This document shows, in pieces, positions 43,941-55,175 of a stretch of DNA of 64,000 nucleotides (positions are counted from its first letter, which is position 1; each line of letters begins with the position of its first letter). The stretch covers positions 310,001 to 374,000 of the forward strand of contig JARUPZ010000009.1 in assembly GCA_031213475.1 (NCBI GenBank), written 5' to 3'. The position numbers and the translations under genes are program-made. The notes under the pieces were generated by a model. That model made no database searches and was not told the DNA's origin. It saw only the letters and a list, made by a program, of their open reading frames with translations. The DNA comes from Nereocystis luetkeana. Its lineage: Eukaryota; Sar; Phaeophyceae; Laminariales; Laminariaceae.

Positions 43941-45487
43941 CTGCAACTAAACGATGTGGAGAGAGACATGCCCGCTAAGAGACAACGTGCCCTAGCGTGT
44001 TAAACCACCGTTCATACCTGGTAACACATACCAGGTATGTGATATCACACCCGCTAGGACTTATTTCGAAGCTGGTTTTCCCGATGAGCGATGGGGAAGG
44101 TGCATACACCAAGCGATACATCTTTGGAGAAGTTTCGTTAGCGTCTTTCCAGGGCCACCAATTTTGTAGTTTAGGAATGTGTTGAGGGAGGGTGTTATCT
44201 TACGTATTACGAGGGCAGGTTCGGAGATAGTAGTTTAAAACCTCCCGGTATTAGGTTGGTGTCCGTCAAGACAAATTAAGGCTGCCAAGAGGTGAAGGAC
44301 TGAGTGTTTCAGACGGAAACCTAGTGGCTTGGCGTCCGCCTAACCTGCGTCATGTAGGACATGTTCGCTGGGTTGGATCTGTACTAAACATACTTCGAAG
44401 TATAAACAGATCCCGCCCGTCTCATTACGGCAGGTTGGGGTACATAGATGATCTAGAGCATACACCTGCGGGTAGATCGTGATATGTCCAACGTGTGAAG
44501 AGCTTGGGCGTTTGCTCGAGGACACTTACCTTTTTAAGTCTCTTTCGTATTGACAGTAAGTGTCGCGATGTCTGGCGTTTTTTCACGTCGTGCAAGTTTA
44601 TATATTTTTTTCACTCAGATACTCAGATGCAGGTACGATGCGGTAAGGTAAGTAGGAATAATATGGAAATGCATACAGCACCGGCGTACTTGTCGTATAC
44701 AGCTGCCCTCTACCACACATACGTCGTACGAGTATATGATGCTGACATTGCGCTTTTGAGCTGGAAGCCAAGCTCGCGAGAATACGCGACAAATCTGAGA
44801 AAAAACAAACGATCGCATGCCAAGGTGCCTACGTGCTTACCTTTGGGCCATAGCGGAGGCCTTCCTCGTCTTCCTTGTCCATGAGCTCGTGGAAGGTCTC
44901 ACGCTCGGCACGCGTTTTTTTCGCGGGGTGACAGTGATCCTTGATTTTCGGGATCACCGTGACGACGCGAATGGCATGCGCGTCGAGCCTAAGAGATGCC
45001 ATGAGTCAATGGAGCTGGAGGAGGAGGAAGCCCTCCCCTGCATGTCGAGAGGCAAGCGCCGAGGCATGCGACCCAGTGTTCTCTGCAAACTTGTTGCGCC
45101 CATGATGAAAAGTTGCGGGTGCAGAGGCTTTCTACGATAGAGGTTCACCACAAATGTTCTGAGGCTCCTCACTTCAGGAGCTTCGCACCTCACCCTAAAA
45201 CTGACTGTAGCAAAAATTGAATTGCATCGCGGCGAATAATCCCCTGGCCCGAGTCTACAAAACGTTTTTTTTTTTCGAAGTGAAGATTGACATCCCGACG
45301 ATATGGGATCAAGGAACCCCGTCTTCCAAAAAAAAAACGGAAATGTGCTACCTGTATCGTAGAAGGGGTCTGCATTGGGCAAACGAAAAGGGGGGGGACA
45401 CGTGCTGTCGCGGCGACTACAACCTCGAAGTAGGCAGTCCATATGGTTGGTGCATTGTGCTGGCTTTGTTTGTTGAATGGTACTTAC
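43941..45487. other. Unassigned, with a diverged R2 fragment at 44350-44480
   Basis: No gene is certain. If the exon-like frame at 45488-45888 is real, its intron and next exon would lie here on the minus strand; TTTTTGCTACAG at about 45210 is an acceptor-like site, followed by a frame continuing to about 44955. Two TACC(A/T)GGTA words lie at 44018 and 44030. Confidence 0.35.
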
Positions 45488-45888
45488 CACTCTGACCGGG
45501 GTCGAAACGTACGAGGCCCCCGAGATAGGTTGGCTTATATGCGGGGGTTCCCAGAATATTGTCTAGAACCAGAGCCCAAGCTGGTGTCTTGGGCCACAGG
45601 CTGGGAGTAAGTCTGTCCCCTGAGACGGCATGCAAATCTGCAAAGGTCGTTATCTGTCCTCCCCGTACCAGTCTTTTCAGCCCCTCCAGTACGCTCCCTG
45701 GGGTTGGTTCCATGGCTGGTGACTTATTGATTGGCGGAGTCCCGAGGACTGTACTCTGATGAGGCCACTTCTTATGTAGTCGGAAACTAGGATTGAAATA
45801 ACCGGTTTCCGATTGGAGACAAAAACAGGCACTCTTTTGCAGCTGAAAAAGCGCCTTTTGAGTAAAAAATAAAAACGATTATGGTTTC
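45488..45888 (-). CDS. Exon-like open frame, unknown protein
   Basis: On the minus strand an uninterrupted frame of about 130 codons runs from just after a TAA near 45888 to a consensus donor GTAAGTACC at 45487. The part after the ATG at about 45713 is protein-like: E-G-L-K-R-L-V-R-G-G-Q-I-T-T-F-A-D-L, then P-S-L-W-P-K-T-P-A-W-A-L-V-L-D. The first part overlaps the left 52-bp terminal repeat of the neighbouring element. The family is not recognised; it could be a transposon-derived or retroelement-derived exon. Confidence 0.3.
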
Positions 45889-46636
45889 CAAGTGGACCAG
45901 ACGACCAGACAGTCGAAAAAACTGAGATTTCCGATCCAACTCGTCAGTCGGATTCGTGCATCGGAAATGTTAGAAAGTCCAGCCGCATACTCGTACGAGT
46001 ATCACACACCCACACAACAACACGACATAATATGATACGAGACAACCCCACACCGCAACATCGGCGACGCTGGCTTGGCTGCTGTCAACTCCGCTGCTGC
46101 TCGGCTCGAGTCAGCGTAATAAATCCTCATCTATGTCCGTCAGCAGCACGTGACAGCACGCGATGGCCGCAGTGTGGGGTATCGATGGTGACCTTTTGCC
46201 AACTGCTGCGCTGGCTATAGCTTTGGCAACTGTCGAAGAAACCCAGCGTCTTGATGGCCTCGAGGGCGAGATGGAGGAGAACGCCCCGCGTGTGAAGCTC
46301 ACACGCTGCTCGAGGAAGAAGCGAGACATCAGCATGTAGATGTGGTTGGGCGCAGCTGCTGGAAGAGGAAGACCTCTCCGACCCCACGGGCATTACGGCG
46401 AAACAGTTTGGAACCGACTTCCGTCTACCCTACCCTTTTTTCTCGGTGCTACAGCAGTGGTCAAGCTACACTCACTCACTTACATCAAGCGTCTTCTGTG
46501 TCCAGAAAAAACACAGAAACTGTATATTCGATCCGAAGGACGATAAGAGGGGCAGCTATTCGCAATCCAGTCGGAAAAATAACCGATCGGAAACCTGTTT
46601 TTTCAATCCTAGAGTCCGACTGCATAAGAAGTGGCC
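45762..46636. mobile_element. Non-autonomous element with 52-bp terminal inverted repeats
   Basis: AGGCCACTTCTTATG at 45762 begins a 52-bp terminal repeat ending GGTTTCCGAT at 45813. Its reverse complement occupies 46585-46636 with about five mismatches. The 770-bp interior has unrecognised frames only. No clear target duplication is visible beside AGGCC, so the true ends may lie slightly further out. Confidence 0.6.
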
Positions 46637-47149
46637 TGTCGACCTTTGCAAGTCCAGAAAAAGGTGGAAAGCTGTAACTCGCCAGTATTTCGCGACTAGT
46701 GACTCACTAATCGGTAGGTGCCGTTAGCCAACTAGTGGACCTCAGCTGGCAAACCGGCTGGCGGAGCCAGCTGATGCCCTGCCATCTGGTCGGCTTATGC
46801 CAGACGAGCAAAACGAGCCAAATCAGCCCTCCCGGGCGCGGTGGCCCGCAAAAAAAACTGTCCCGCATCGTCGTGTAGTCCCTCATACAAGTATGGAAAC
46901 CCATTGGGTCGGGTAGTCAGCACTGCTGCGAAACGTCTTGATATGAATTATGTTGCCGACTCACAGCTCTAATTAAATCGCTACCGCCTTTCTGCTGTCA
47001 TACAAATCCCAGTGTTATAAATACTATTAGTACATTTCACCCCCGCCTTAGGGTTGTTTTAACTCGTCCCCTGCTTCCAACAGAAATTGAATTCTGCTAG
47101 GTTCGTCAGAATCCGAGTCCGAGTCATCGGGACACAGTCGTTGGCTCGA
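46637..47149. other. Unassigned sequence
   Basis: No gene is supportable. AGCCAGCTG-type hairpins occur at 46730-46790. Confidence 0.4.
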
Positions 47150-47890
47150 GTCCCAAGTACTTTTGAAGTACTGAGTCCCCAGGGTACCAGCAGCTGGTAT
47201 GACTGAGTACTCGCGAGGGTGCCGCAGGTTATATTTGAGTGCTCGCGGATCCTCAGAATGCCAGAAGCTGAAATGATTGAGTCCTCGCGAGTCCCTAGGG
47301 TTTCAGGAGCTGAAATGACTAATTTGTCGCGAGTCCCCAGGGTAACAGAAGCTGAAATGGCGTGGGTCCTTAAGAGTCCCTAGGGTAACAGAAGCTGAAA
47401 TGACGGAGTCTTCGAGTCCTCAGGGTACTGCTGAAGGCTGAAATGACTGAGTCCTCGCGGGTACCGAGCGAAAGGGTCAAACAAGGAAAAAAACACCTTT
47501 TTGTGTGTATTTTGTTCTCACCCTATAAAAAAAAACTGGTAAAGGCTGGCAGAATACCAATACCAATCAGTGGGGCTTAGCCCTTGGGTCAGTCCTTGGC
47601 TCACGAGCCCGAGCTTTTTTTTGTTGAAGTCTTGAATCCCCGAGGTACTGAATGCTGAAATGACTGAGACCTCGTGAGCCCCCGAGGTACTGGATGCTGA
47701 AATGACTGAGCCCTCGCGAGTCCCTAGGGTACTGCTGAAGGCTGAATGTTTTAGGTCTCGCGAGTCCCTCGGGTACCATTGGCTGAAATGAAGGAGTCCT
47801 CGCGAGTCCCGGGGGTACTGGAAGCTGAAATTGTCCCCGATGTTCCGTAGTGTACTGGAAGCTGAAATGTCTGGTACTCGGAGGTACTGG
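47150..47890. repeat. Minisatellite, about 45-bp unit
   Basis: Units of GCTGAAATGACTGAGTCC, TCGCGAGTCCCTAGGGTACTG recur over 47150-47470 and 47635-47890, with a unique segment of about 160 bp between them. Both blocks carry the same two half-words in the same order on the plus strand. Confidence 0.85.
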
Positions 47891-47984
47891 TACTCTATCG
47901 ACCTTGGGAGCTCTGGCAATGTCCGGGTGTTGTGCTGCACGCTCTTCCCAGAAGGTTGCCCATGTCGGACAGATCATGATATAT

Positions 47985-48250
47985 CTATCTACACATGAGT
48001 CGTCTAGATCATCTACAGATAGATCATCTACAGATAAACCATCCAGTTCCTGACTTGCCGTTGGAAGGGGTTGTGCAGGATCTGTATCGTACAGGCTAAG
48101 CCAGGGAACATGCCCTACTGTAGATGATGCAGATAATCACTCAGCTCCCACCCGGCGACATGGGCTAGGGTAGATCGTGTATATCAGGGGTCTATCTATC
48201 TGCCCTGAAAGATCTAACTCATCAAGTGGCCATCGATGATCTTTAGATGA
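47985..48250 (+). repeat. R2 dispersed repeat copy
   Basis: GATCATCTACAGATA is doubled; GGGGTTGTGCAGGATCTG, AACATGCCCTACTGTAGATG and CTCCCACCCGGCGACATG follow as at 37.4 kb. Confidence 0.7.
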
Positions 48251-48954
48251 TCTGTACGATGTGTATATGTTTCACTATAGTAAACAGGCGGCCCATTGGC
48301 CGATCCCATCGGCAGCAGTATCCCTAGGCCAATCAAATCCCACGTCTTAGGCTGAAGGTTCGTTCTAGAGAATCGGAGCGGCGCGGGGATGCGCAGCAGC
48401 ACGTCATTGGCCTGTTCCGGCCATGGCGCCAGTATCAGGGATGGTTTCCATCAAATCCGGAAACGATCCCCCGATTGGCCGATTCGAATGTTCCAGGATG
48501 GCACGGGATGTTTTTTTTTGCGCATGTGGTGATGGTGTCCCTGAGGGCTGGGATTCCAAGGTGCGCACGACGTATTCGATGCGGGGATGGACACTCTTTG
48601 GTCCCTTTGTTTGGGGTTTCCAAGAGTCCAATGGGCGTCTTTTTTTGGGGGTGGGCGGGTTGTGTCGCCTGTGTTGGGTTTCCGTTATTTTGGTTGTCGT
48701 TTTTTTCGGGTATGGGTAGTTTGTGTTCTCTGTTCGGGGCTTCCGTTCGCTCGGTGTGCGGTTTTTGTTCATGGTTGAAGTAGTAGCCTCCCCTCGCTAC
48801 CGGTGTTTTTGCAATTCTTGAAATCGCACCGAACCCCCTACCACCCGATCGCTATTTTCGATGATAGGAGAGTGAGCTAGCAGGTGAGCGATGATTCGTT
48901 CACCCATGTTTCTGTATTGATCCAATTTCGTCCCCCTCCGTCCCGATATCGAAG
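48251..48954. other. Unassigned sequence
   Basis: Overlapping frames (48404-48772 minus, 48423-48783 plus) are complementary and show no motif. No gene is supportable. Confidence 0.4.
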
Positions 48955-49046
48955 GGATAAATGGGTCTATGGTCATACGACTACGGCCATGCATGACAAT
49001 GAGTGCATGCTCCCCCCCCCGCCTCCAAGAGGCAGGTTCATAATAC

Positions 49047-49312
49047 TCCCATTGCTGTCTCTGGAATTGCCTACACCGGAAATTAAATTAACTCATTGAA
49101 GCTGTCATCTATATGCAAGTCCGCCTCACAAGCGGTTCTCAGTAGGATGCAGCTCACCCTTCATGCCACTCGCCGGACACCTCACGGCGCTTCGCGCTTG
49201 GTGCAAGCAATGTCTGCCTGGTCGGTGAAAACCCGACATGCTCCCTCCCGGCATTGTAGGGATACGATGGTCTATGGTCATACGACTACGGCCATGCATG
49301 AGATCGAGTACA
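49047..49312 (-). repeat. R3 dispersed repeat copy
   Basis: Inverted relative to 25.97 kb. In this orientation the plus strand carries a frame (I-C-K-S-A-S-Q-A-V-L-S-R-M-Q-L-T-L-H-A) that is also open in the 57.2 kb copy. A truncated extra end of R3 lies at 48955-49010. Confidence 0.85.
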
Positions 49313-49474
49313 TCTCTCCTATCGAGTACACCCCCCCCCCCCCCCTCCCTGTTATTGGATGTGTAAAACGGCGGCAGGGTGGGTTGAGCTGGTTGGTGCG
49401 TTCAATGTTGTGTTCCTATCTTGCACCCCTCCCTTCCGATTTCTTTTTCAAGGTTCCTCTTGGTTCTGGTTGCT

Positions 49475-49581
49475 TTCACCCTTTTAGAACCGCAGTGCCA
49501 TTGTGGGGACAAGCCAGTCAAATTCCAAGTAGTTTGTTCCCAATTGTCCCCGAAACGAGACTGCAGTCCTAAAAGGGTTAA
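49475..49581. mobile_element. MITE-B copy
   Basis: TTCACCCTTTTAGAACCGCAG mirrors CTGCAGTCCTAAAAGGGTTAA. Confidence 0.85.
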
Positions 49582-49917
49582 GTCCTTGTTTTCTCTTTCC
49601 GGCCCGTTGGGTTTTTATACTCGGTACGTCGGCACCTCATTCGCTTACCTTTAGTATCAATAGTTTGCAGTTGTTTTGGTTTTGCCTCTATTGACAGTCT
49701 GCGACGACCAGGTACTGTGTACCAGGTATATATATACCGCGAATATGAAGAAGTTGAGTTTTTTTTTTTTGGCTTCCTGTGGCCACATAGTTTGTTCTGG
49801 TACCAGGTAGCTCTCTGTTACAGGGGAACATAGTAAGTGGTCAGGATCAAATATGCTTTTTTAGCATTAATACTACTGCTGTAGTCTTAAAAATAGTGGT
49901 GCATATATTGGTTTGTG

Positions 49918-50345
49918 TCTCTGTTGTGTGTTCTTCACATTAAACCGTTCTTTCCACCCATCCACATCCAGCACAACCAACCAGTGTCCGTGCCGATTCT
50001 TCAATCCTATTAATAGAAGAGACACAAGTTCTGTGGTCACAACACTCAAACACTCAAAACTACGCTGCAGCAGACATACTACAGAGTACAAAGTGCGTTG
50101 GTAGTTGGTACCCAACACATATCTGTGGCGTAGCTTTGTGACCACAGAACTTGTATCTCTTCTAGAATTGAAGAATCGACACGGACACTGGTTGTTCTGA
50201 ATGCCGACGGGTAGAAATATCGGTTTAATGTGAAGAACACACACACACATATACGGCAAGCAGAGTAGACAATGCAAGACCATGTCATCCTACTGGATGT
50301 GACAGGCACGACATACTCACTCTATTAAATATAGAAAACAACGTA
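49918..50345. repeat. R1 foldback (two copies, opposite orientation)
   Basis: A plus R1 copy occupies about 49925-50060 and a minus copy about 50105-50245, separated by roughly 45 bp. The arms share GTCACAA...CTTGTATCTCTTCTAG, GATTCTTCAATC and CATTAAACCG words. An R1 right part in plus orientation follows to about 50340. Confidence 0.85.
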
Positions 50346-50410
50346 TGAAAGAAACAAACCAGAGAACAAGGACAACATGGGACAACATGGTGGGTTCTGA
50401 TTACTATCAT

Positions 50411-50514
50411 TACGGGGGACAGTATTTAATAAGACCAAAATTGTGTTAGTAAAAATGGTTAAATATGTAGGTTTTTATGTATACCATAGGTCCTATTAAC
50501 TATGGTCCCCGGTA
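50411..50514. mobile_element. MITE-A copy
   Basis: TA-flanked; CGGGGGACAGTATTTAATAA at the left, CTATTAACTATGGTCCCCGG at the right. Confidence 0.88.
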
Positions 50515-50693
50515 ATAATACGATCCCAGAGTCTGGACGTGGTGTACTGATTGAGCCGAGCATTTGCCTGATGCGTGAACCAAAGGTGGTCTCATTTGTC
50601 CACTTCGGCCGTCGACGTAAAGTCACCAACTGAGGGTTTATTTTCGGGGTCGCCCAAAGTAAAAACGCCATCATATCGTGGAATGACTCCCGG

Positions 50694-51066
50694 CAAATAT
50701 CAGGGACGTGGCATGATGGCTATGCTGCACCTTGTCGGACAGTCCGGGAAGACGTGACTATCGTAGACGTTCGTGTTATGGTGGTTTATGGTTTGTTTGC
50801 TCTTTCTTCACTCCGTGTCCTTAGGGTGTCACGCTGACAGCACCCCAGACAGCAAGCGGGATCCTCTCTGTATTCACGACTACCGTGCGTTTCGTACGTA
50901 CGGTGCAGGGCGCACTGCGAACAGCAACCGATGTAGTCAGTAGCCACGAGTTTATAGTTGTGGGAACGGGGAGACCTCTGGGCTGTTGTTGAGGGAATAC
51001 TCGCGCCAATGTTAATCCAGTAGGCACATTGATTCCATTTAATGTGTGCGCCTCCTTTATCTCTTG
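50694..51066 (+). repeat. R4 repeat, partial diverged copy
   Basis: ATCAGGGACGTGGCATGATG, CAGACAGCAAGCGGG, CACGACTACCGTGCGTTTCG and TAGTCAGTAGCCACGAGTT match the centre of R4. In-frame stops break the frame that is open in copies 1 and 2. Confidence 0.75.
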
Positions 51067-51858
51067 TGTTTGTAGGTTGAAAGCGTCGTGCTTCCCAGCC
51101 GAATATACATGTATTTATAAAATGATAAAGCAACAGCTGGGAGATCAAGGACCTCGTCGAAACTCATCTTTGCAAGCTGCGGTGTGTGGTATTCCGATCG
51201 CGCATATTACGGGGGGGTTTTTGTCCTATGCAGGACCTACAGCAGTAGTCCGTATATGAGGAAGACAAGATCTTTTGTTGTGGCGTTCAAGGAGTGGGTG
51301 TGTCTATATTTGGGAAACAGAGATAAAAAATTCAAAACAAATTATCAGAGGTTGCACGTAGCTTGCCAGGAGGGAGAAATCCCCCCCCCCTCGGGTGTGC
51401 GTTTCATACCCTGGTACCTGTCATCTTTGTTTTATAAGGGCAAATGCCAAAATCAGTGACACCTGATCCGTTTGACCCAAAATCAGGTAGATATTAAAAC
51501 CAAGTGAAAAACGCGCGCCACGAGCGGTGTTGTGTCCATGAAGGTCGGGTTAAAATTAAGCGTCCCTCATGGCCTCCAAAATCTAAATCGTTTAGTTTTG
51601 TTCAGAGTGTAAATACCACGGGCTTCACTTCGACCTGCAGAGAGTCGCTATTAATTGGCTTCGTCTCGTTTGTTTTGCCACGGCGGGGGCTGCCAACAAG
51701 AGTATTTACTCTGGCGCCTCCTCCCCGTTGGCAGCTCTAAATCTTCTAGACCGTCCTCGCGGAACCGCCTGCTCGGCACGAAATTATCTTGCCGTACCAA
51801 ACCTGAGACCACCTCGACGCGGGGTGGTGCAGAGTGCGGACAACGACCATGGTGCTGT
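51067..51858. other. Unassigned sequence
   Basis: No gene or full repeat is recognised in this stretch. Confidence 0.4.
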
Positions 51859-52213
51859 ATTTTTTTTTTTTTTTTTTTTTGTTTTTTTTTTCCATCCCAT
51901 TCATTATCTTCGCACATCGTCTTCTCTCTCTCCTTCCAACTCGTAACTCAGATCCGGGGCCACATAGCAGGCTCTTCTCCCCCCTTCCCGCTACGGTACG
52001 TGCCTTCATTTTTATCGCGAGAAGATTTCAGCCTTTCCTTCCCTCGTCGACTCGCATCGAATTGTGCCTACCCACGCTGCAAGGCGCTCTCAACAATTGA
52101 ATCCCTTTTTTTTTATTTTTGCAAATAAAGTCAAAGTCCGACCCTCCTAGGGCTCGAACCCAGGACTCAAACAAGTAGAATTCGAGGTTAACCACTTGAA
52201 CCACCGGGGCGAC
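51859..52213 (-). mobile_element. SINE-A, full-length copy
   Basis: Same architecture as the 31.4 kb copy: A-tail as poly-T at 51859-51890, body, then a tRNA-like head (minus strand) with GGGTTCGAGCCC and TGGTTCAAGTGGTT, starting at about 52213. The two copies are nearly identical, implying recent activity. Confidence 0.92.
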
Positions 52214-52443
52214 CGGCTTCTATAAACGGCTGTGACCATACGTAAAAAACAACACACAGCAGGACAGCAGGACACATCACAACTATTTAATAACTGAAGC
52301 ACGTCGCACACAAAGTGAAACCAGCGTACGGATGCATGCATCTATCTGGTACCGGTACTATGTAAATACGTACTTTCACGTGCAACGTACGAGTACAGAG
52401 TTTACACGCTAATAGAGAATGGAGAACACAATTTCAACCGAGG

Positions 52444-52692
52444 GAGGGCAGAAAAAAGGATTCAATTGTTGAGAGCGCCTTGCAGCGTGGGTAGGCACAA
52501 TTCGATGCGAGTCGACGAGGGAAGAAAAGGCTGAAATCTTCTCGCGATAAAAATGAAGGCACGTACCGTAGCGGGAAGGGGGGAGAAGAGCCTGCTATGT
52601 GACCCCGGATCTGAGTTACGAGGTGAAAGGAGAGAAAGAAGAAGATGTGCGAAGATAATGAATGGGAGGAGAAAAAAAAAAGAAAAAAAAAG
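52444..52692 (+). mobile_element. SINE-A copy, 5'-truncated, plus orientation
   Basis: GGATTCAATTGTTGAGAGCG to an A-rich tail at 52670-52692. It lacks the tRNA head. Being inverted relative to the 51.9 kb copy, the pair can form a stem across a 230-bp loop. Confidence 0.88.
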
Positions 52693-53556
52693 ACGCATAC
52701 GGAGAGAAACAAGAGAGTGTACGTATGGTCTCTCTGATTGGTTCAAAGTTGGCCAAAATCAGTTTAAATCTAGACAGAGTAGAAAAACAGGTATTCCTTT
52801 GCCTTTTCGAGCCAAAATCAGTTACAATGTCAGCCTGGCCAATAGCAGGGCTCCTCGGGTGTGTTTTGTACATGTTTTTAGCATGTACCTGGTAGCTGAT
52901 TTTGGCCGAAAAGTAGCCAGGTATACCTGAGTTTGGCAAAAACCCTTTATAAGAATATATCTACAGCAGATACCATCATCACTACTACTGAGCAGTGGTA
53001 AATAATAATGACATGATGTGTCTCTGTTTTAGGTAACAACATTAAAGGGGGCTTATTATCCAGGACGGAGATGAGGAACGTTCTTGAATGATTCCCTAGC
53101 CCGGTCCAAAGGTTGGGCCTCATGGTTTGGACAGTTGACTAACACACAAGCCCACATGTCATCAAAGCCGTTCTTCTAGAAAAACAGATCGGAGGAGTAA
53201 GACTTTATTTGAGACACCGCCCGGCCCACCCCACAAACAAACACTACCGAGTACTGCACCATATATGATCACGAGAGGCACCAGGTACTCCCGAACCTGA
53301 TGCTCAAGTTTTTTTCTTGGATAACCGCCGGTCGAAAAGACCCGAGAGTCCGGTTTTCTTATATTCTCAAAACACACAAGAGAAACCGGACGACACCATG
53401 GGGCTAGTTTCGCCGTCGGGGTGGCAGCACTTAGCACCCGTCGGTGGGTGCTTCCACCATTCTTATCGCACACTCTACGACAAGATGAAAAATGGTCCAA
53501 GAATACACATCCGTGCGTACCTTGTATATATTAATGGTTTTTCGGATTTTCCTAAC
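52693..53556. other. Unassigned sequence
   Basis: The word CCAAAATCAG recurs three times near 52750-52900 (once inverted), beside a TACCTGGTA. No gene is supportable. Confidence 0.4.
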
Positions 53557-53659
53557 ACGGTGGACCATAGTAAATAGGACCAAATCTTGTTGGTAAAAAT
53601 AGCGGAATGTAGTTGTTTTTGTGTGTACCGTACGTCCTATTTAATATAGTCCACCGTTA
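53557..53659. mobile_element. MITE-A copy
   Basis: CGGTGGACCATAGTAAATAG mirrors CCTATTTAATATAGTCCACCG: both ends share the same G-to-T change (GGTGG), so the two ends have evolved together. R4 3' sequence begins five bases further on. Confidence 0.85.
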
Positions 53660-53663
53660 TAGC

Positions 53664-53745
53664 GCTCCAGCACCTTTGTGTGACCAATGACTCCTTCACC
53701 TGAGTTCATTTGGGAAGGACAACAACAACAACAACAACAACAATA
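53664..53745 (+). repeat. R4 repeat, 3' end only
   Basis: GCTCCAGCACCTTTGTGTGA, CCAATGACTCCTTCACC and a (CAA)n tail match the last 80 bp of R4. MITE-A lies immediately upstream. Confidence 0.75.
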
Positions 53746-54521
53746 TTCGTAAGCATCTTCCTGAGACATATTCCAGGATCAAGAGGGGAGTGTAGACGAG
53801 GATAATGATGTTGCAATTGATACCATTTGTGCTGAAACCACATCCACTGAATGGTGGGGATATAGAATGAAACACACGACCGTTTTCTACCCTGTTCCCC
53901 ACTGGTATCGATCTACTGCTGTATCTATAGTTTGCATCATCTAACTGCGCACCTCGATCCCCCACCTCCATTAATAGTAAACATAGGAAACGGGCAGCAC
54001 GCCTCCTATCTCGTAGTATTGATAGACCCTTGGTTTTATTTAACTTCGCACCGCTCCCCCCCCCCCCCCCCGCCTCTACTATACTTGCCCGGTGACTCGT
54101 AACAATATTTTTTCTCTAGCTTTCACAAGCGTTTTCAGTGCCCTTCCTTCTTGCACGGTCGCTGCGCACGTACGGGTAGCTGGTACGAGGAACGAACGCC
54201 TGCTGTGTTCTCCCTTTTCAGCTTCCAACCCCCCCCCCCCTCCCCCCCCCCCCCCCGGCGGGTTTTGAAGTCAACCATTATCCCGAAGGGGAACGTTGTA
54301 CCTCTCTGTTCGTCAGATTTCTGATATTTCGGTGATCGAGCCTAGCTACTTCTTGTTTTTCTCTTACGCCATATCTCTTTCCCCCACCCGTGCTGCACGA
54401 TTAAATATGGCAGCAACAGCAACAGCAGGAAGGTGAGGTGGTTGTTGCCGTACGCGGACGATTGCTGCCTGCTCCTTCAGGGGAAGGGGAGACGGTACGA
54501 TCGGGCTTGCACCCGTAGCTC
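53746..54521. other. Unassigned; long C runs
   Basis: C-runs lie at 54057-54071 and 54229-54256. No gene is supportable. Confidence 0.45.
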
Positions 54522-55175
54522 ATGGTGTCGCAAGAACCCAGGACAAACACCGACAACAACGGGCTTCAACAGCAGTGAGTTTCGTGCCCCCTGCACCCGT
54601 AGTTCGTAACGCCTTTTTCGTCCTGGTCCCAGTGACATTAGTCGCTCGAAGTCATGCTGGCGTCCCCGGTGGCTTGGTAGGTGGTCCGCGTGCCTATCAA
54701 GATCAATTTCGTGGGTTCAAGTCTCACCGAGTGCATGCTCGTAGGGACTTTTTCGTGCATAAAAAATTGATTAGCGGAAAGCGCGAGAGCGTGAGTTAGC
54801 TACATTCGATGAAATCGACGAGCAGTGGGAACGCTGAACCCTATGCGCGACAAAAAATAGAGGCACGTATCGGCGGGGAGAAGGGACGACACCTGTGAGC
54901 ACGGCTTGTCCAGAAGATCGCCAAGGGTAAAACCTCCTACGAGTTAGGCTGGGAAGGAAAAGGGATGATTAAAAAAAAAAAAGAATGGTGTCATGAGTGC
55001 CCAGCATTAACACCGACACCAACGGTCATGACAGCAGTGAGTCCCCTGTTCCCGGTATTTAGTGTAACGCCTTTTGAGTCTTGGTCCCAGTGACGTTGAT
55101 CGCTCGATGTCATGGTTTCACACGAATTGGGACGAACACCCAACACCAACGGGTTTCGACAGGAGTGAGCCCCCT
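54522..55175 (+). repeat. Tandem duplication upstream of the B56 gene, split by SINE-B
   Basis: CATGGTGTC, then ACAAACACCGACAACAACGG, CAACAGCAGTGAGT, CACCCGTAGTTCGTAACGCC and GGTCCCAGTGACATTAGTCG appear at 54522-54655 and again at 54985-55112, with a third partial at 55112-55175. The SINE-B lies between units 1 and 2. Confidence 0.75.
54657..54983 (+). mobile_element. SINE-B copy with A-tail
   Basis: Head: GCGTCCCCGGTGGCTTGGTA (A-box region) and GGGTTCAAGTCTCACCG (B-box region). Body: GAAAGCGCGAGAGCGTGAGT. A-tail at 54971-54982. GTCATG occurs on both sides and may be the target duplication. It matches 29934-30212 (minus). Confidence 0.82.

Noticed and set aside
47150-47890. CRISPR-like spaced repeats
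   Set aside because: Units are contiguous and degenerate with no unique spacers of even length; this is a minisatellite in a eukaryotic context.
29934-54983. tRNA genes at 30.1, 31.8, 34.2, 52.2 and 54.7 kb
   Set aside because: A-box and B-box sequences are present, but acceptor stems do not close and each is followed by the same SINE body and A-tail. They are SINE heads.
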